Assembly: GCA_946185485.1 (NCBI GenBank)
Contig: CAMHJQ010000009.1
Span: forward strand, 1 to 64,000
Length of the DNA stretch: 64,000 nucleotides
Direction of reading: 5' to 3'
DNA from: an uncultured Prevotellaceae bacterium
GTDB lineage: Bacteria; Bacteroidota; Bacteroidia; Bacteroidales; Bacteroidaceae
Shown one piece after another: positions 16,992 through 28,067 of this stretch (its first letter is position 1; each line of letters opens with the position of its first letter). Position numbers and translations under genes: made by a program. The notes under the pieces were generated by a model. It was not told where the DNA came from. It saw only the letters and a program-made list of their open reading frames with translations, and searched no databases.

Positions 16992-18341
16992 TTACATTCC
17001 TGTGTAGTTAGACGGTGTGATAGCCATCAGTTCTGCCTTGACCTCATCGCTGACATCCAGATTCTGTATGAACTGGTGGATGGTCTCCTCCGTCATCTTC
17101 TCGTTGGTACGTGTCAGCGCCTTCAGTGCCTCATAGGGGTTGGGGTAGGCCTCGCGACGCAGGATGGTCTGGATAGCCTCAGCCACCACAGCCCACGTAT
17201 TGTCAAGGTCTTCCTGCAACTTCGCCTCGTTGAGGATGAGCTTGCGCAGTCCCTTCAGCGTGCTCTGTACGGCAATGACTGTATGTCCCATGGGTACACC
17301 CACGTTACGCAGTACCGTCGAGTCGGTCAGGTCGCGCTGCAGTCGGCTGACAGGCAACTTCTGTGCCAAAAATGTCAGCACGGCATTGGCCATGCCCATG
17401 TTACCCTCCGAATTCTCGAAGTCGATGGGGTTCACCTTGTGGGGCATGGCACTGCTGCCCACCTCGCCAGCCTTGATCTTCTGCTTGAAGTACTCCATCG
17501 AGATATACATCCAGAAGTCGCGGTCGAGGTCGATAATAATGGTGTTGATGCGGCGCATGGCGTCGAAGATGGCCCCCAGCCAGTCGTAGTTCGAAATCTG
17601 TGTGGTCCACTGCTCGCGCTCCAGTCCTAACTTCTCACTTACAAACTGATTGCCGAACTCGCGCCAGTCGTATTGCGGATAGGCTACGTGATGGGCATTC
17701 AGGTTACCCGTAGCACCGCCGAACTTCGCTGTGATAGGCGTCTCTCTCAAGGCACGCAGCTGCTCTTCCAGACGATAGACATACACCATGATTTCCTTGC
17801 CCAGACGTGTGGGAGAGGCAGGCTGTCCGTGGGTTTTGGCCAGCATTGGCACCTGCTTCCATTGCTCGGCATAGTCGTTCAATTGCTCTATCAGTTCTTC
17901 CACCATGGGATAGTAGACCTGCTCCAATGCCTCTTTGATGCTTAGGGGCACGCTCGTATTGTTGATGTCCTGCGAGGTCAGACCGAAGTGGATGAATTCC
18001 TTAGCCTCGGCGGGGAAACTGTTCAACGTGTCAATCTGCTCCTTGATAAAGTACTCCACAGCTTTCACGTCGTGATTGGTCACCTTCTCAATGTCCTTAA
18101 CACGCTGGGCATCCTCCTCGGTGAAATTGCGATAGATGTCGCGTAATGGTTCGAAAAGCTTTTGGTTGAAATCAGCCAACTGCGGCAGAGGCAGTTCACA
18201 AAGCGTGATGAAGTATTCGATCTCCACACGCACCCTATAGCGTATCAGCGCATATTCTGAAAAGTATCCTGCTAACTGTTCTGTTTTGTTTCTGTAACGT
18301 CCATCAATAGGCGAGATGGCGGTCAGTGCATTTAGTTCCAT
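16992..18341 (-). CDS. purB: Adenylosuccinate lyase
   Basis: Cleaves adenylosuccinate to AMP and fumarate, and SAICAR to AICAR, in purine synthesis; a cytosolic homotetramer. The fumarase/aspartase signature GSSAMPHKVNPIDFEN, with the mobile-loop serine, lies near residue 295, and the N-terminus (ELNALTAISPIDGRY) is typical. At 449 residues it has normal length. It leads a minus-strand run purB, pseudouridine synthase, asnS ending at the terminator near 13938. Its promoter element lies at 18437-18444. Confidence 0.95.
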   Translation of the reverse strand: MELNALTAISPIDGRYRNKTEQLAGYFSEYALIRYRVRVEIEYFITLCELPLPQLADFNQKLFEPLRDIYRNFTEEDAQRVKDIEKVTNHDVKAVEYFIKEQIDTLNSFPAEAKEFIHFGLTSQDINNTSVPLSIKEALEQVYYPMVEELIEQLNDYAEQWKQVPMLAKTHGQPASPTRLGKEIMVYVYRLEEQLRALRETPITAKFGGATGNLNAHHVAYPQYDWREFGNQFVSEKLGLEREQWTTQISNYDWLGAIFDAMRRINTIIIDLDRDFWMYISMEYFKQKIKAGEVGSSAMPHKVNPIDFENSEGNMGMANAVLTFLAQKLPVSRLQRDLTDSTVLRNVGVPMGHTVIAVQSTLKGLRKLILNEAKLQEDLDNTWAVVAEAIQTILRREAYPNPYEALKALTRTNEKMTEETIHQFIQNLDVSDEVKAELMAITPSNYTGM

Positions 18342-18436
18342 TGCTTTTTCTATAGATAATATAAAACTTAAATCCTTTTACTGTGTCTTCATCCCAAATA
18401 AATCATGTTTGGCTATGCTTTTCTTCAAAGCGAGTG

Positions 18437-18466
18437 CAAAGGTACGAAATAAAAGTGAAAAGCAAA
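18437..18466 (-). promoter_or_regulatory. Promoter of the purB run
   Basis: On the minus strand TACCTTTG (18444-18437), with TTTG (18466-18463) 18 bp upstream. The start codon is about 95 bases downstream, leaving a moderately long leader. Confidence 0.65.
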
Positions 18467-18556
18467 GAGTGAAAGGTGAAGAATTTGCTTCTGCGGATGA
18501 TATTTTTTGATATTTAACAATCGAGTGTCTTCATCTTCGTGCTGAACAAACTGAAA

Positions 18557-18584
18557 GATGGTGTGCCAAAACTGACACACCATC
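18557..18584 (-). terminator. Hairpin after tRNA-Val
   Basis: GATGGTGTG (18557-18565) pairs perfectly with CACACCATC (18576-18584). Only a weak T-rich stretch follows on the minus strand. It is the likely transcription end of the tRNA gene. Confidence 0.55.
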
Positions 18585-18594
18585 GTCTTCTTTG

Positions 18595-18669
18595 TGGGCG
18601 TTGACGGATTCGAACCGCCGACCCTCTGCTTGTAAGGCAGATGCTCTAAACCAGCTGAGCTAAACGCCC
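18595..18669 (-). tRNA. tRNA-Val (anticodon TAC)
   Basis: Read on the minus strand, the 7-bp acceptor stem GGGCGTT/AACGCCC, the D-arm TAGCTCAGCTGG, the anticodon loop CTTACAA with anticodon TAC, and the T-arm GGTTCGAATCC are all present; discriminator A. It is 75 nt with no encoded CCA. Its own promoter lies 18 bases upstream. Confidence 0.95.
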
Positions 18670-18686
18670 TTGTTTGAAAATCGGTG

Positions 18687-18718
18687 CAAAGGTAAGGAGT
18701 TTTTTCGTAACTACCAAA
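18687..18718 (-). promoter_or_regulatory. Promoter of tRNA-Val
   Basis: On the minus strand TTTG (18718-18715), 20 bp, then TACCTTTG (18694-18687): a consensus match. Confidence 0.8.
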
Positions 18719-18801
18719 CTTTTGCGCCTCTTTTTTGCTTTTTTAACTTCAAAAGGGGTTGTATGAGAATTATCATCGGCCAAAAGCCCCCCTGTCATGT
18801 A

Positions 18802-19959
18802 CTATTGTTTGATTTCAACCAGGGTACGACGGTTGTAGGGCTGTGGATTCAGGATGTCCACACCACCTGCGGCAACAATGTCAATCTGGCTGCGGTCGAA
18901 GCCCATCTTGACAATTTCATCGGCTACCACATCAGCACGCTGCTGCGAGAGTTTGCGATTGTAGTCGGCATTGCCTGTCTGGCTATCAGCATAACCAGTG
19001 ACGAGGAGACGGGTACCGTTCTGACGAGCGATGTCTACAAGCGCTGCCACATTCTGCAGGTCGCGGCGTGAGCTAATGACAGCCTTGTTCAGCGGGAAGA
19101 AGACAGAGACAGGAGCAGTCAGCATCTTCGTGACGGTATCAGTCCTAACCTCTTGCTGTTCTTGAGGCCGTGCTTCGAACTCTGCGTTCAGACGTTCATT
19201 CTCAGCGAGGATATCCTGCAACTGAGCGTTTAGGGCATCAAGTTCGCCCTGTGTCAAGGCCTGCATAGACTCGATATCTGGTGCATGTTTCCACGTAGAC
19301 TTGCCAAGATTATAGGTTAGACCCACCTCAACATTGATGACTCGATCCTTATTCTTCAGGCTTGACTCCTTGATGTGACAGGCGGGATTACCATCGAAGT
19401 CAGGTTCGTAGAAGCCGTAGTTGATATCTAAGTTGGCAGCCAGTTTGTTAGTGATGCGGAATGTGTTCAATAATCCCAGTGTCAGCCCCATAGCATTGCT
19501 GTGACTCGTGATGTTATGACCAATGCCACCGCCCGCATAGGGGATGAAGTTCCAGCAACGCTGCTCATTATAGCCCAGTAGCATATTGCTTACGTTCAGC
19601 ATCACCTGTTCCTGGAGTGTCCAATACTTGTTGGCATTCAGCGCCTTGTCTTCTGAAACAATAGAACGTCCCCAGAAACCGTTCATTTTGGTGCGCAGAC
19701 CGATGCCCGGCGTGAACCACTTGCCTACAGCAATAGAGAGTCCCAGATTGGTACGATAGTCCTTGGTCAGTTTGGAGAACTTGACCGAAGATGCCTCCTG
19801 GCTACCCCAGAAACTTGATCCCACGATATTTGCCTGTACAAACCAATTTGCCCAAAAGGAATTGGTAGTCACTTTATGTTTCTCCACTGGCGTCTCTGAC
19901 TGAGCAGAGGCAGTCAAAACCACGCACATCACAGTCAAAAAGGAAAAAAACTTCTTCAT
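18802..19959 (-). CDS. OmpA-family outer-membrane protein
   Basis: A 385-residue envelope protein. Signal peptide to about residue 19 (CVVLTASAQ); residues 25-220 form a beta-rich, probably eight-stranded barrel with alternating aromatic residues; a short coiled linker (ALTQGELDALNAQLQ, with ENERLNAEFE) leads to a C-terminal OmpA peptidoglycan-binding domain (about 275-385: VTGYADSQTGNADYNRKLSQ and closing NRRTLVEI). It anchors the outer membrane to peptidoglycan. It is the last gene of the minus-strand run from guaB, and the gap to mutL contains CTATAAA/CTTTAAA heptads. Confidence 0.88.
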   Translation of the reverse strand: MKKFFSFLTVMCVVLTASAQSETPVEKHKVTTNSFWANWFVQANIVGSSFWGSQEASSVKFSKLTKDYRTNLGLSIAVGKWFTPGIGLRTKMNGFWGRSIVSEDKALNANKYWTLQEQVMLNVSNMLLGYNEQRCWNFIPYAGGGIGHNITSHSNAMGLTLGLLNTFRITNKLAANLDINYGFYEPDFDGNPACHIKESSLKNKDRVINVEVGLTYNLGKSTWKHAPDIESMQALTQGELDALNAQLQDILAENERLNAEFEARPQEQQEVRTDTVTKMLTAPVSVFFPLNKAVISSRRDLQNVAALVDIARQNGTRLLVTGYADSQTGNADYNRKLSQQRADVVADEIVKMGFDRSQIDIVAAGGVDILNPQPYNRRTLVEIKQ

Positions 19960-19969
19960 AAACAGAACC

Positions 19970-20004
19970 TATAAACTAATTAACTATAAACTTTAAACTA
20001 TGCC
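19970..20004. repeat. Short heptad array between mutL and the OmpA-family gene
   Basis: TATAAAC, TAATTAA, CTATAAA, CTTTAAA, CTATGCC: five 7-bp units of a degenerate type in the 56-base gap. It is weaker than the CAATTAT arrays. Confidence 0.5.
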
Positions 20005-20015
20005 CCCCTAAAAAA

Positions 20016-21857
20016 CTATCCCAGCAGCCGTTCGATGTCCTGCTGGGGCAGGATACCCAGGACAGCATGTCCGTCAGGTGTATAATTGACGTTAGAACAG
20101 GCAAAGAGTCCATTGACAAGGTTCTCCATCTCGTCGTTGCTGAGCACCTGTCCACGGGGGATGGCAGCATGGCGAGCCATGCTTAGAGCCAGTAGGGAGT
20201 TCAGTTCGTCAGCATTTGCGGGACGGTTGTCGACAGCCTCGTCTACTATGCTGCGCAGCAGGTGAACGTAGTTAAGTCCCTCGATACCAGCGGGTATGCC
20301 GTTAATGGCATAACTACCCTGTCCCAGGTCGCTGAGGTCGAAACCGATGGCTGACAGCGAGGGAAGCAGACGTTCCATAATGACCAGTTCCGAAGGCGTG
20401 AACTGAACCACCTCGGGGAAGAGCACCTGCTGTATCTGTGCATTACGCGTCTGAAGTTGGGCAAGGTACTGTTCGTAGCGTATCCGCATGTCGGCACGGT
20501 GCTGGTCGATAACCATCAGTCCTGACTTGACCGCTGTCATGATGTAGCAACCCTTGTATTGATAGTGGACAGGCGATTTCTCCTCAACGGGATTGTTGAA
20601 CGGCTGTGCCATTCCATTGGTAGCAGGCTCATCAAAGAACGATGGCTGCTGGCTGCCATCCTCCTGTGGGGAGTGGGACGGTAGCGCATCGTAGAGTTGC
20701 TCCCAGCCTGCCGCCTGCTGACGAGAGGTCCGTGATGCCGGTGACACGAAGGGATTGTATTGTGGCTGGTGCTGCGACGACGGGAAACGAGGCGCGTCAC
20801 CACCAGTAGGATTATATATTGGGATATCAGGGCGTCCCTCGGTATCGAAGTCTATCTGCGGCACTTCACAGAACTGACCGATGGCATCGCGCACGGCAGC
20901 AGTGAGAATCTGCCAGATGGCCTGTTCATTCTCAAACTTAATCTCCGTCTTCGTGGGATGGATATTGACATCGATGTCGGCAGGGCTGACTTCAAAGTAT
21001 ATAAAATAAGGTACGTGCGTGCCCGCAAGAACCAATCGTTCATAAGCCTGCTGAACAGCTTTGTGGAAATAGGGATGCTTCATGAAGCGTCCATTGACGA
21101 AGAAGCATTCCACGGCACCCTTCTTACGTGCCGACTCTGGCTTGCCCACAAAACCGGTAATGCGGCACATGGGCACTTCGACATTGACAGGCAGCAGTTC
21201 CTGACCATAGCGACGCCCATAGACATCGGTGATGCGCTGGCGAAGACTGCCGCTGCGTAGGTTCATCAGCTCCTGACCATTGCTGTGGAGGGTAAAACTG
21301 ACGGCAGGATAGACGAGTACGATACGCTCGAAGGCAGTCAGAATGTTGTTAAGTTCGGTGGTATTGGTCTTCAAGAACTTGCGACGTGCAGGAACATTGA
21401 AGAAAAGATTGCTGACCGTAAAGCGACAGCCCACGGCACACGAACAGGGTTCTTGGTTCTCCACATGCGAAGCTGAGATTGTCAGGCAGGTTCCCACCTC
21501 ATCTTCCTGACGACGCGTCAGCAGTTCCACCTGCGACACGGCAGCGATGGAAGGCAAGGCCTCGCCGCGGAACCCCATAGTATGCAGCGAGAAAAGGTCG
21601 TCGGCATGACGAATCTTCGACGTGGCATGACGCTCGAAAGCCAGACGGGCATCCGTTGCCGACATGCCACAGCCGTCGTCGATGACCTGGATGCTGGTAC
21701 GCCCCGCATCAACCACCGACACATGGATGATGCTGGCACCGGCGTCGATGGCATTCTCCACCAGTTCCTTGATGACGGACGCCGGACGCTGGATGACCTC
21801 ACCAGCAGCTATCTGGTTAGCCACACTATCGGGAAGAAGCTGAATTACATCTGTCAT
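20016..21857 (-). CDS. mutL: DNA mismatch repair protein MutL
   Basis: Couples MutS mismatch recognition to downstream repair. The N-terminal GHKL ATPase has the classic opening (LLPDSVANQIAAGEVIQRPASV), ELVENAIDAGA, DDGCGM and GFRGEALPSIAAV. The variable linker covers about residues 330-420; the C-terminal dimerisation domain follows. The metal-binding nuclease motif, normally DQHAxxERxxxE, reads DQHRADMRIRYE, and no CPHGRP-like motif is clear (YTPDGHAV), so endonuclease activity is doubtful. Length 613 is normal. The start codon overlaps the stop of the OstA-like gene upstream by four bases, so translation is likely coupled. Confidence 0.95.
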   Translation of the reverse strand: MTDVIQLLPDSVANQIAAGEVIQRPASVIKELVENAIDAGASIIHVSVVDAGRTSIQVIDDGCGMSATDARLAFERHATSKIRHADDLFSLHTMGFRGEALPSIAAVSQVELLTRRQEDEVGTCLTISASHVENQEPCSCAVGCRFTVSNLFFNVPARRKFLKTNTTELNNILTAFERIVLVYPAVSFTLHSNGQELMNLRSGSLRQRITDVYGRRYGQELLPVNVEVPMCRITGFVGKPESARKKGAVECFFVNGRFMKHPYFHKAVQQAYERLVLAGTHVPYFIYFEVSPADIDVNIHPTKTEIKFENEQAIWQILTAAVRDAIGQFCEVPQIDFDTEGRPDIPIYNPTGGDAPRFPSSQHQPQYNPFVSPASRTSRQQAAGWEQLYDALPSHSPQEDGSQQPSFFDEPATNGMAQPFNNPVEEKSPVHYQYKGCYIMTAVKSGLMVIDQHRADMRIRYEQYLAQLQTRNAQIQQVLFPEVVQFTPSELVIMERLLPSLSAIGFDLSDLGQGSYAINGIPAGIEGLNYVHLLRSIVDEAVDNRPANADELNSLLALSMARHAAIPRGQVLSNDEMENLVNGLFACSNVNYTPDGHAVLGILPQQDIERLLG

Positions 21858-23476
21858 TGATTGAGGGTATTCTTGGGTGGCTCACGTCGTGTCTGATTTT
21901 TCAATTCAGTACCGCCCTCCTTAGGCCGCCAGTTGAAGATGTCATGCTTGTTGAGCGGACGGATATAGTCGAACCACGCATAACCAGGCAGAAATAACTT
22001 GTTGGGGGGTATCTGGGTCATGGGATAGAGGGTGCCGGTAGGCTTCTCCATCCATATACGTTTCATCTTCCGGTTCTCAAGAAACATCTTCAGCAATGGC
22101 GTCTCCGTATAGTTGAGACCTATCAGCGTGCTGTCGGCATCATCAGTGGGATAGAAGACAATCAGCACATTGTCAATAGCTTGCGTCTCGCGCATCTGAC
22201 CGTCCTGGAAGAAAGCTTTCATCTCTTTTGACGATATCTGGTTGAAATGCGTCGAGTCAGGCATCTGCTCGATGGAGAAAGCCTGGTTGATGACATGCAC
22301 CCAGTCGATGGCATTGTCCTTCATATAGATGCATATCTTCTCCCCAAAGAGCTGTTGTCCCTCGTTCCAGATGATGGGGTCGCGATACATGGTCATGCAG
22401 GAGTCCTGCGAGTTGTAGACCAACGAATCACAGACGGCCTGAACGTCCGTCCGATAGGCCCGGACCTTGTTGTAGGCATGGATCTTGCGATAGACGGAGT
22501 CGGTATTGATATTGAAGGTATAGATTTTGAAGGTGTCGGCATGCATAAACAGCGAATCTTTCTGCGAGAAGTCGACGGTCACGGCATTCTTGGTAGCCAT
22601 GGCATAGCCCGTAGAGTCGTTATACTCCAGATAGTCGCCCGTCAGCATGTTCTTATTGACGGAGTCGTTGAAGATGACATTGCGGAAAGCATAATTCGTA
22701 CCATCCTTGGCGTTATGGTAGACGCTGTCGCCAATCAACGTGCGTCCCTGATCCTTGATGATAGAGCGTCCATAGAGCTGCGACTGCTCCGTACGAGTGT
22801 TATAGTAGCCGTTCTCGCTGTAGATATTGCTGCCGCCGGAAATGATAGTAGACGGTCCGACAATATGCGCTGTCGATGTCCGCGTATCATAATAGAGCGA
22901 GTCAGTGGTGAGGTACATCTTGTTATCTTTCAGGTGTACGTCGTAGTAGAACATAGCCACCTTCGAGTCGGTATGATACTCACCCCAGTCACTGGTCAGC
23001 GTCGTCTTGCCGTCAACTAACTTGCCGCCCTCGAAAAAGTTACCGAAACTATACATGCGATCATAGTCGAGAGAGTCGGTATAGAGCGTTGTCTTACGAT
23101 GCTTCAACACTACGTTACGACGAGCCTGGGCCAGTTGGTCGTCACCATTATAGAAGGCATAGTCGCTGGTCAAGCGCAAGGTATCGCCTTGTACCATCTT
23201 GACATGACCGAAAGCCTCAAACGAGTTGGACTGCTCATAGAAATGGGCACTATCGCAGTAGAGGTTCGCCCCCACATGGCGAAAATGCACATTACCGTTC
23301 AGCACCTGGGCGTCGCCATTAAGATACTGGTCATAGTGGAGATTGTCGGCATGCACTAGATATACGCGTTTGTCCTGCTCTGCCTTCTTCCGCTGAGTAC
23401 GCTTACGTGCCGGCTGCATGGCAAACACCATACCCAGCACCACCAAACCTAACAAAACAAGCAGATATCTCTTCAC
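21854..23476 (-). CDS. OstA-like (LptA/LptD N-domain type) envelope protein
   Basis: A 540-residue exported protein with an N-terminal membrane or signal segment (YLLVLLGLVVLGMVFAMQ) and then a long beta-jellyroll of the OstA/LptA type: repeated short beta units such as GDAQVLNGNVHFRHVGANLY and the SDYAFYNGDDQL and DYLEYNDSTGYAMATKNAV blocks. Such proteins bridge lipopolysaccharide across the periplasm. The frame opens with GTG at 23476, directly beside a heptad array whose GTTAGAG units may serve as the ribosome-binding region. It overlaps mutL by four bases. Its neighbours, two SurA/PpiC-type isomerases, fit an outer-membrane assembly operon. Confidence 0.8.
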   Translation of the reverse strand: MKRYLLVLLGLVVLGMVFAMQPARKRTQRKKAEQDKRVYLVHADNLHYDQYLNGDAQVLNGNVHFRHVGANLYCDSAHFYEQSNSFEAFGHVKMVQGDTLRLTSDYAFYNGDDQLAQARRNVVLKHRKTTLYTDSLDYDRMYSFGNFFEGGKLVDGKTTLTSDWGEYHTDSKVAMFYYDVHLKDNKMYLTTDSLYYDTRTSTAHIVGPSTIISGGSNIYSENGYYNTRTEQSQLYGRSIIKDQGRTLIGDSVYHNAKDGTNYAFRNVIFNDSVNKNMLTGDYLEYNDSTGYAMATKNAVTVDFSQKDSLFMHADTFKIYTFNINTDSVYRKIHAYNKVRAYRTDVQAVCDSLVYNSQDSCMTMYRDPIIWNEGQQLFGEKICIYMKDNAIDWVHVINQAFSIEQMPDSTHFNQISSKEMKAFFQDGQMRETQAIDNVLIVFYPTDDADSTLIGLNYTETPLLKMFLENRKMKRIWMEKPTGTLYPMTQIPPNKLFLPGYAWFDYIRPLNKHDIFNWRPKEGGTELKNQTRREPPKNTLNQ

Positions 23477-23518
23477 CTCTTACCTCTAACCTCTAACCTC
23501 TAACCTCTAACATCTACC
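23477..23518. repeat. CTCTAAC heptad array abutting the OstA-like start codon
   Basis: Six 7-bp units (CTCTTAC, four CTCTAAC, ATCTACC) fill exactly the gap from the GTG start at 23474-23476 into the stop codon of the preceding isomerase gene. On the transcribed strand they are GTTAGAG repeats, that is, serial purine-rich possible Shine-Dalgarno-like segments. Confidence 0.85.
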
Positions 23519-24938
23519 TTACCCACCCTTCGTATTCGAAGTCACAATTACGATAGCGGTCGTTGATGTGCACGTAGGTGGATTTAATGCGTTTAACCAC
23601 CCAGTCGTGGAGACGCTGGCTGCGGAGTTTCTCCAACACAACGGCCTTCAGTACCTGATAGTCCTCCGTGATGGTGGCCTTATGGCCTTCCGTACGGTTC
23701 TTCAGTTTGACAAAAGCGCAGACGGTCTTACCACGTTCATTAATCATCAGGAAGGGGGCTGATAATTCACCTACCTTCAGACCATCGACAGCCTTGGCAA
23801 CCTCAGGAGGGAGGTCGGCTAACTTGAAGCGCGAAGTACGACCTTCCTGTGTCATGTTCGACATCAGACCGTTGTTGTTACGTGTATCCTTATCGTCGGA
23901 GAACAGTGTCACGGCATCCTCGAAGGTAAACTTTTCAATAGCATTGCCGTCCTTGTCCTTATAGACATTCTTGATAATCTCGGGGGGCACGTTGTCGCGG
24001 ATAGCAGTAACCAAGGTGTCGAGACGATGAAGGGCCAGTTCGATAGCAGCATCACTGACAACAGGTTTGCGCAGAATATGTCGCACCTTAATCTTGTCAC
24101 CGCGCTTGTCAATGAGCTGGATGATATGGTAGCCAAACTCCGACTCCACAATTTTCGACACACGCTTGGGGTCGGTCAGACTGAAAGCGACATTGGCAAA
24201 AGCCGGATCCAGCGTGCCTCGACCAGTATAGTCGAGCTCACCGCCTCGGCGTGCCGTGCCAGGATCCTCGGAGTAGAGGCGTGCCAGGGTCTGAAACGTC
24301 GACTCGCCCTTGTTGATACGTTCGGTATAGTCGCGCAGTTCCTCCTTGACGCGGTTAATCTCTTCCTGCTCAATGCGCGGCTGCAGCGTGATAATCTGCA
24401 CCTCGACCTCGGTAGGCACAAAGGGGATGCTGTCCTGCGACATGTTCTTGAAATAGCGACGCACGTCAGCAGGGGTCACCGTGATGTCCTTGACCAACTT
24501 CTGCTGCATGCCCTGCACCATCTGACGCTCACGGTAGGAGTCGCGCAACTCGGCACGAATCTGACTCATGCTCTTCTTGTGATACTCTTCGAGCTTCTCA
24601 CGCGAGCCTATATAATTAATCATATTATCCAGGTACTGTTCCACGCCCTGGCTGATTTCTGATTCCGTAACTTCCACGCTGTCGATGATGGCCTGGTTCA
24701 GATACAGTTTCTGAACGGCAATCTGCTCGGGAATGGCACAGTCGGGGTCACCTTTCCACCGCATGCCCTCCTGCTGTCCTTGGATACGCATAGCTTCCAC
24801 GTCAGATTTCAGGATGGCCTCGTCGCCGACAACCCAGATAACTTCGTCGACAACAGTTCCCAAACTATCGGGCTGATTATCCGCCAGCGACACCATGGAC
24901 GCCAGTGAGACAAATATCAGAAGGAATAGTCTATTCAT
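23514..24938 (-). CDS. surA: SurA-type periplasmic peptidylprolyl isomerase (chaperone)
   Basis: A 474-residue periplasmic chaperone for outer-membrane proteins. Signal peptide at residues 1-19 (NRLFLLIFVSLASMVSLAD), then a SurA N-domain (VVDEVIWVVGDEAILKSDVE), then a parvulin domain about 170-275 (SEDPGTARRGGELDYTGRG and SEFGYHIIQLIDKRGDKIKVRHI) and a degenerate second repeat. The open frame reaches further up, but those codons are antisense-like; ATG 24938 gives the signal peptide. It overlaps the upstream isomerase's stop by eight bases. Confidence 0.88.
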   Translation of the reverse strand: MNRLFLLIFVSLASMVSLADNQPDSLGTVVDEVIWVVGDEAILKSDVEAMRIQGQQEGMRWKGDPDCAIPEQIAVQKLYLNQAIIDSVEVTESEISQGVEQYLDNMINYIGSREKLEEYHKKSMSQIRAELRDSYRERQMVQGMQQKLVKDITVTPADVRRYFKNMSQDSIPFVPTEVEVQIITLQPRIEQEEINRVKEELRDYTERINKGESTFQTLARLYSEDPGTARRGGELDYTGRGTLDPAFANVAFSLTDPKRVSKIVESEFGYHIIQLIDKRGDKIKVRHILRKPVVSDAAIELALHRLDTLVTAIRDNVPPEIIKNVYKDKDGNAIEKFTFEDAVTLFSDDKDTRNNNGLMSNMTQEGRTSRFKLADLPPEVAKAVDGLKVGELSAPFLMINERGKTVCAFVKLKNRTEGHKATITEDYQVLKAVVLEKLRSQRLHDWVVKRIKSTYVHINDRYRNCDFEYEGWVR

Positions 24939-26364
24939 GTTTATTGACGGTCTTGAGAATTTCTTCGTTGACGCTGAACGAATAGCGTTTGCGCAGGTCG
25001 GCAACCCAGAGGCGCTCCAGTTCGTCCTGCAGGTCGGCAACGACCTGGACACGTACGTCGGTATAGTCCTCGGGCTTCTTCAGCAGCTTGCCGTAGACGG
25101 CGTCAATGGGGTATCCCTTCACGCTGTCTACCTGGACATCCTGAACCTTGAACACCTCGCGGTCGACAAACTTGTTATCGCCTTTCTTGAACAGTCCTTT
25201 CTCCACGCGGATGCGGATGATGGAGTCGCCATTGAAGGTCTTGCGCAGGGCTTCGTTCCAGTCGGCAAACTTCAGTTTCTTCACGCACTTGGCGACAGGT
25301 TTGATATAGGACTCGTCCTTCACGTGGTAAACCATACCCTTGTAACGGGGATTGTCTTTCCACTCGTTCTTATAGCGTTTCTTGTTCTTTTTGAAATAGT
25401 TAGCCAGGCCCTCCTCGTCCTTTGAGGCTTTCTCCCAGACGGTACGGTTGCTGATTTCATAGAGCAGCAAGCCGTCGTGGTACTCCTTGATAAGGTAACG
25501 CATGTCCATATCGGCCTCAGCCAGCGAGTCAGTACGCTGATCAATGACCTGTTCCTTGGTCAGCGTGCCACCAGAAGCTTTCACCAGGGCATTCACCTTC
25601 TCGGCAGAAATATGGTCACGGACGTTACGCTGTTCCAGATAGCGAAGGATATTGTCCTTGTGGAAGTCAAACGGCTCCAACTGCTTACGGTCCTTCATCA
25701 GGATGATATGCCAACCGAAAGGCGACAGAAAAGGCTTGCTCATCTGGTTGGGCTGCAGAGCGAACGCCTCGTCCTCGAACTCCTTCACCATCTGGTTGCG
25801 GCTGAACCATCCCAGCATACCGCCACGACGACCTGAACCCGGGTCTTGCGACACCTGCTTGGCCAGTTCCTCGAAGTTGGCACCAGCCTTCAAGGCTGTA
25901 TAGACGGAGTCGATGCGGCGCTTGGCCTCATCCTGTTCCTCCTTCGTGGCCTTCTGTTTCACCAATATCAGGATGTGGGCGGCACTCACCAGACCGTCAG
26001 GACCGATACTTTCCTTAGTCTGGTCGTACACCTTATGGGCTTCAGCCAGCATGTCGGCATCGGTTACGAAGGTCGGCATCACCTGCTGGTCGCGATACTG
26101 GGCAAACTCTTCCTTGAAGGTCTTCATCGTATCCAGACGGGCATCCAGGGCAGCCTGCACTTTCAGCTTATAGTTGACAAACAGGTCGACATATTCCTCA
26201 ACGGTCTTTTTATCAATGACACCGTCGGTATTATTCTTATTATAGCTGTACTCAAACTCCGAACGGGGCACTGGCACACCAGCCACCGTCATGACAATAG
26301 GGTCTGTCTGCGCCACTGCGGCAGTGCTCATCAGACAGGCCGCCAGAATCATCTTTAGCTTCAT
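24931..26364 (-). CDS. PpiC/SurA-like peptidylprolyl isomerase (second copy)
   Basis: A 477-residue exported parvulin-type protein. Signal peptide MKLKMILAACLMSTAAVAQ, an N-terminal SurA-like helical region (GVPVPRSEFEYSYNKNN), then a full rotamase domain (VSAAHILILVKQKATKEEQ, SQDPGSGRRGGMLGWFSRNQ, FGWHIILMKDRK), and a long C-terminal helical part of unknown role. ATG 26364 is chosen over the upstream 26400 because it starts the signal peptide and clears the guaB stop. Together with the SurA-type gene it suggests two stages of outer-membrane protein handling in one operon. Confidence 0.85.
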   Translation of the reverse strand: MKLKMILAACLMSTAAVAQTDPIVMTVAGVPVPRSEFEYSYNKNNTDGVIDKKTVEEYVDLFVNYKLKVQAALDARLDTMKTFKEEFAQYRDQQVMPTFVTDADMLAEAHKVYDQTKESIGPDGLVSAAHILILVKQKATKEEQDEAKRRIDSVYTALKAGANFEELAKQVSQDPGSGRRGGMLGWFSRNQMVKEFEDEAFALQPNQMSKPFLSPFGWHIILMKDRKQLEPFDFHKDNILRYLEQRNVRDHISAEKVNALVKASGGTLTKEQVIDQRTDSLAEADMDMRYLIKEYHDGLLLYEISNRTVWEKASKDEEGLANYFKKNKKRYKNEWKDNPRYKGMVYHVKDESYIKPVAKCVKKLKFADWNEALRKTFNGDSIIRIRVEKGLFKKGDNKFVDREVFKVQDVQVDSVKGYPIDAVYGKLLKKPEDYTDVRVQVVADLQDELERLWVADLRKRYSFSVNEEILKTVNKHE

Positions 26365-26396
26365 CTGTTCAATTCGTGTAATTCGTTGTTTAAAAA

Positions 26397-28065
<1,669 letters not shown>

Positions 28066-28067
28066 AC

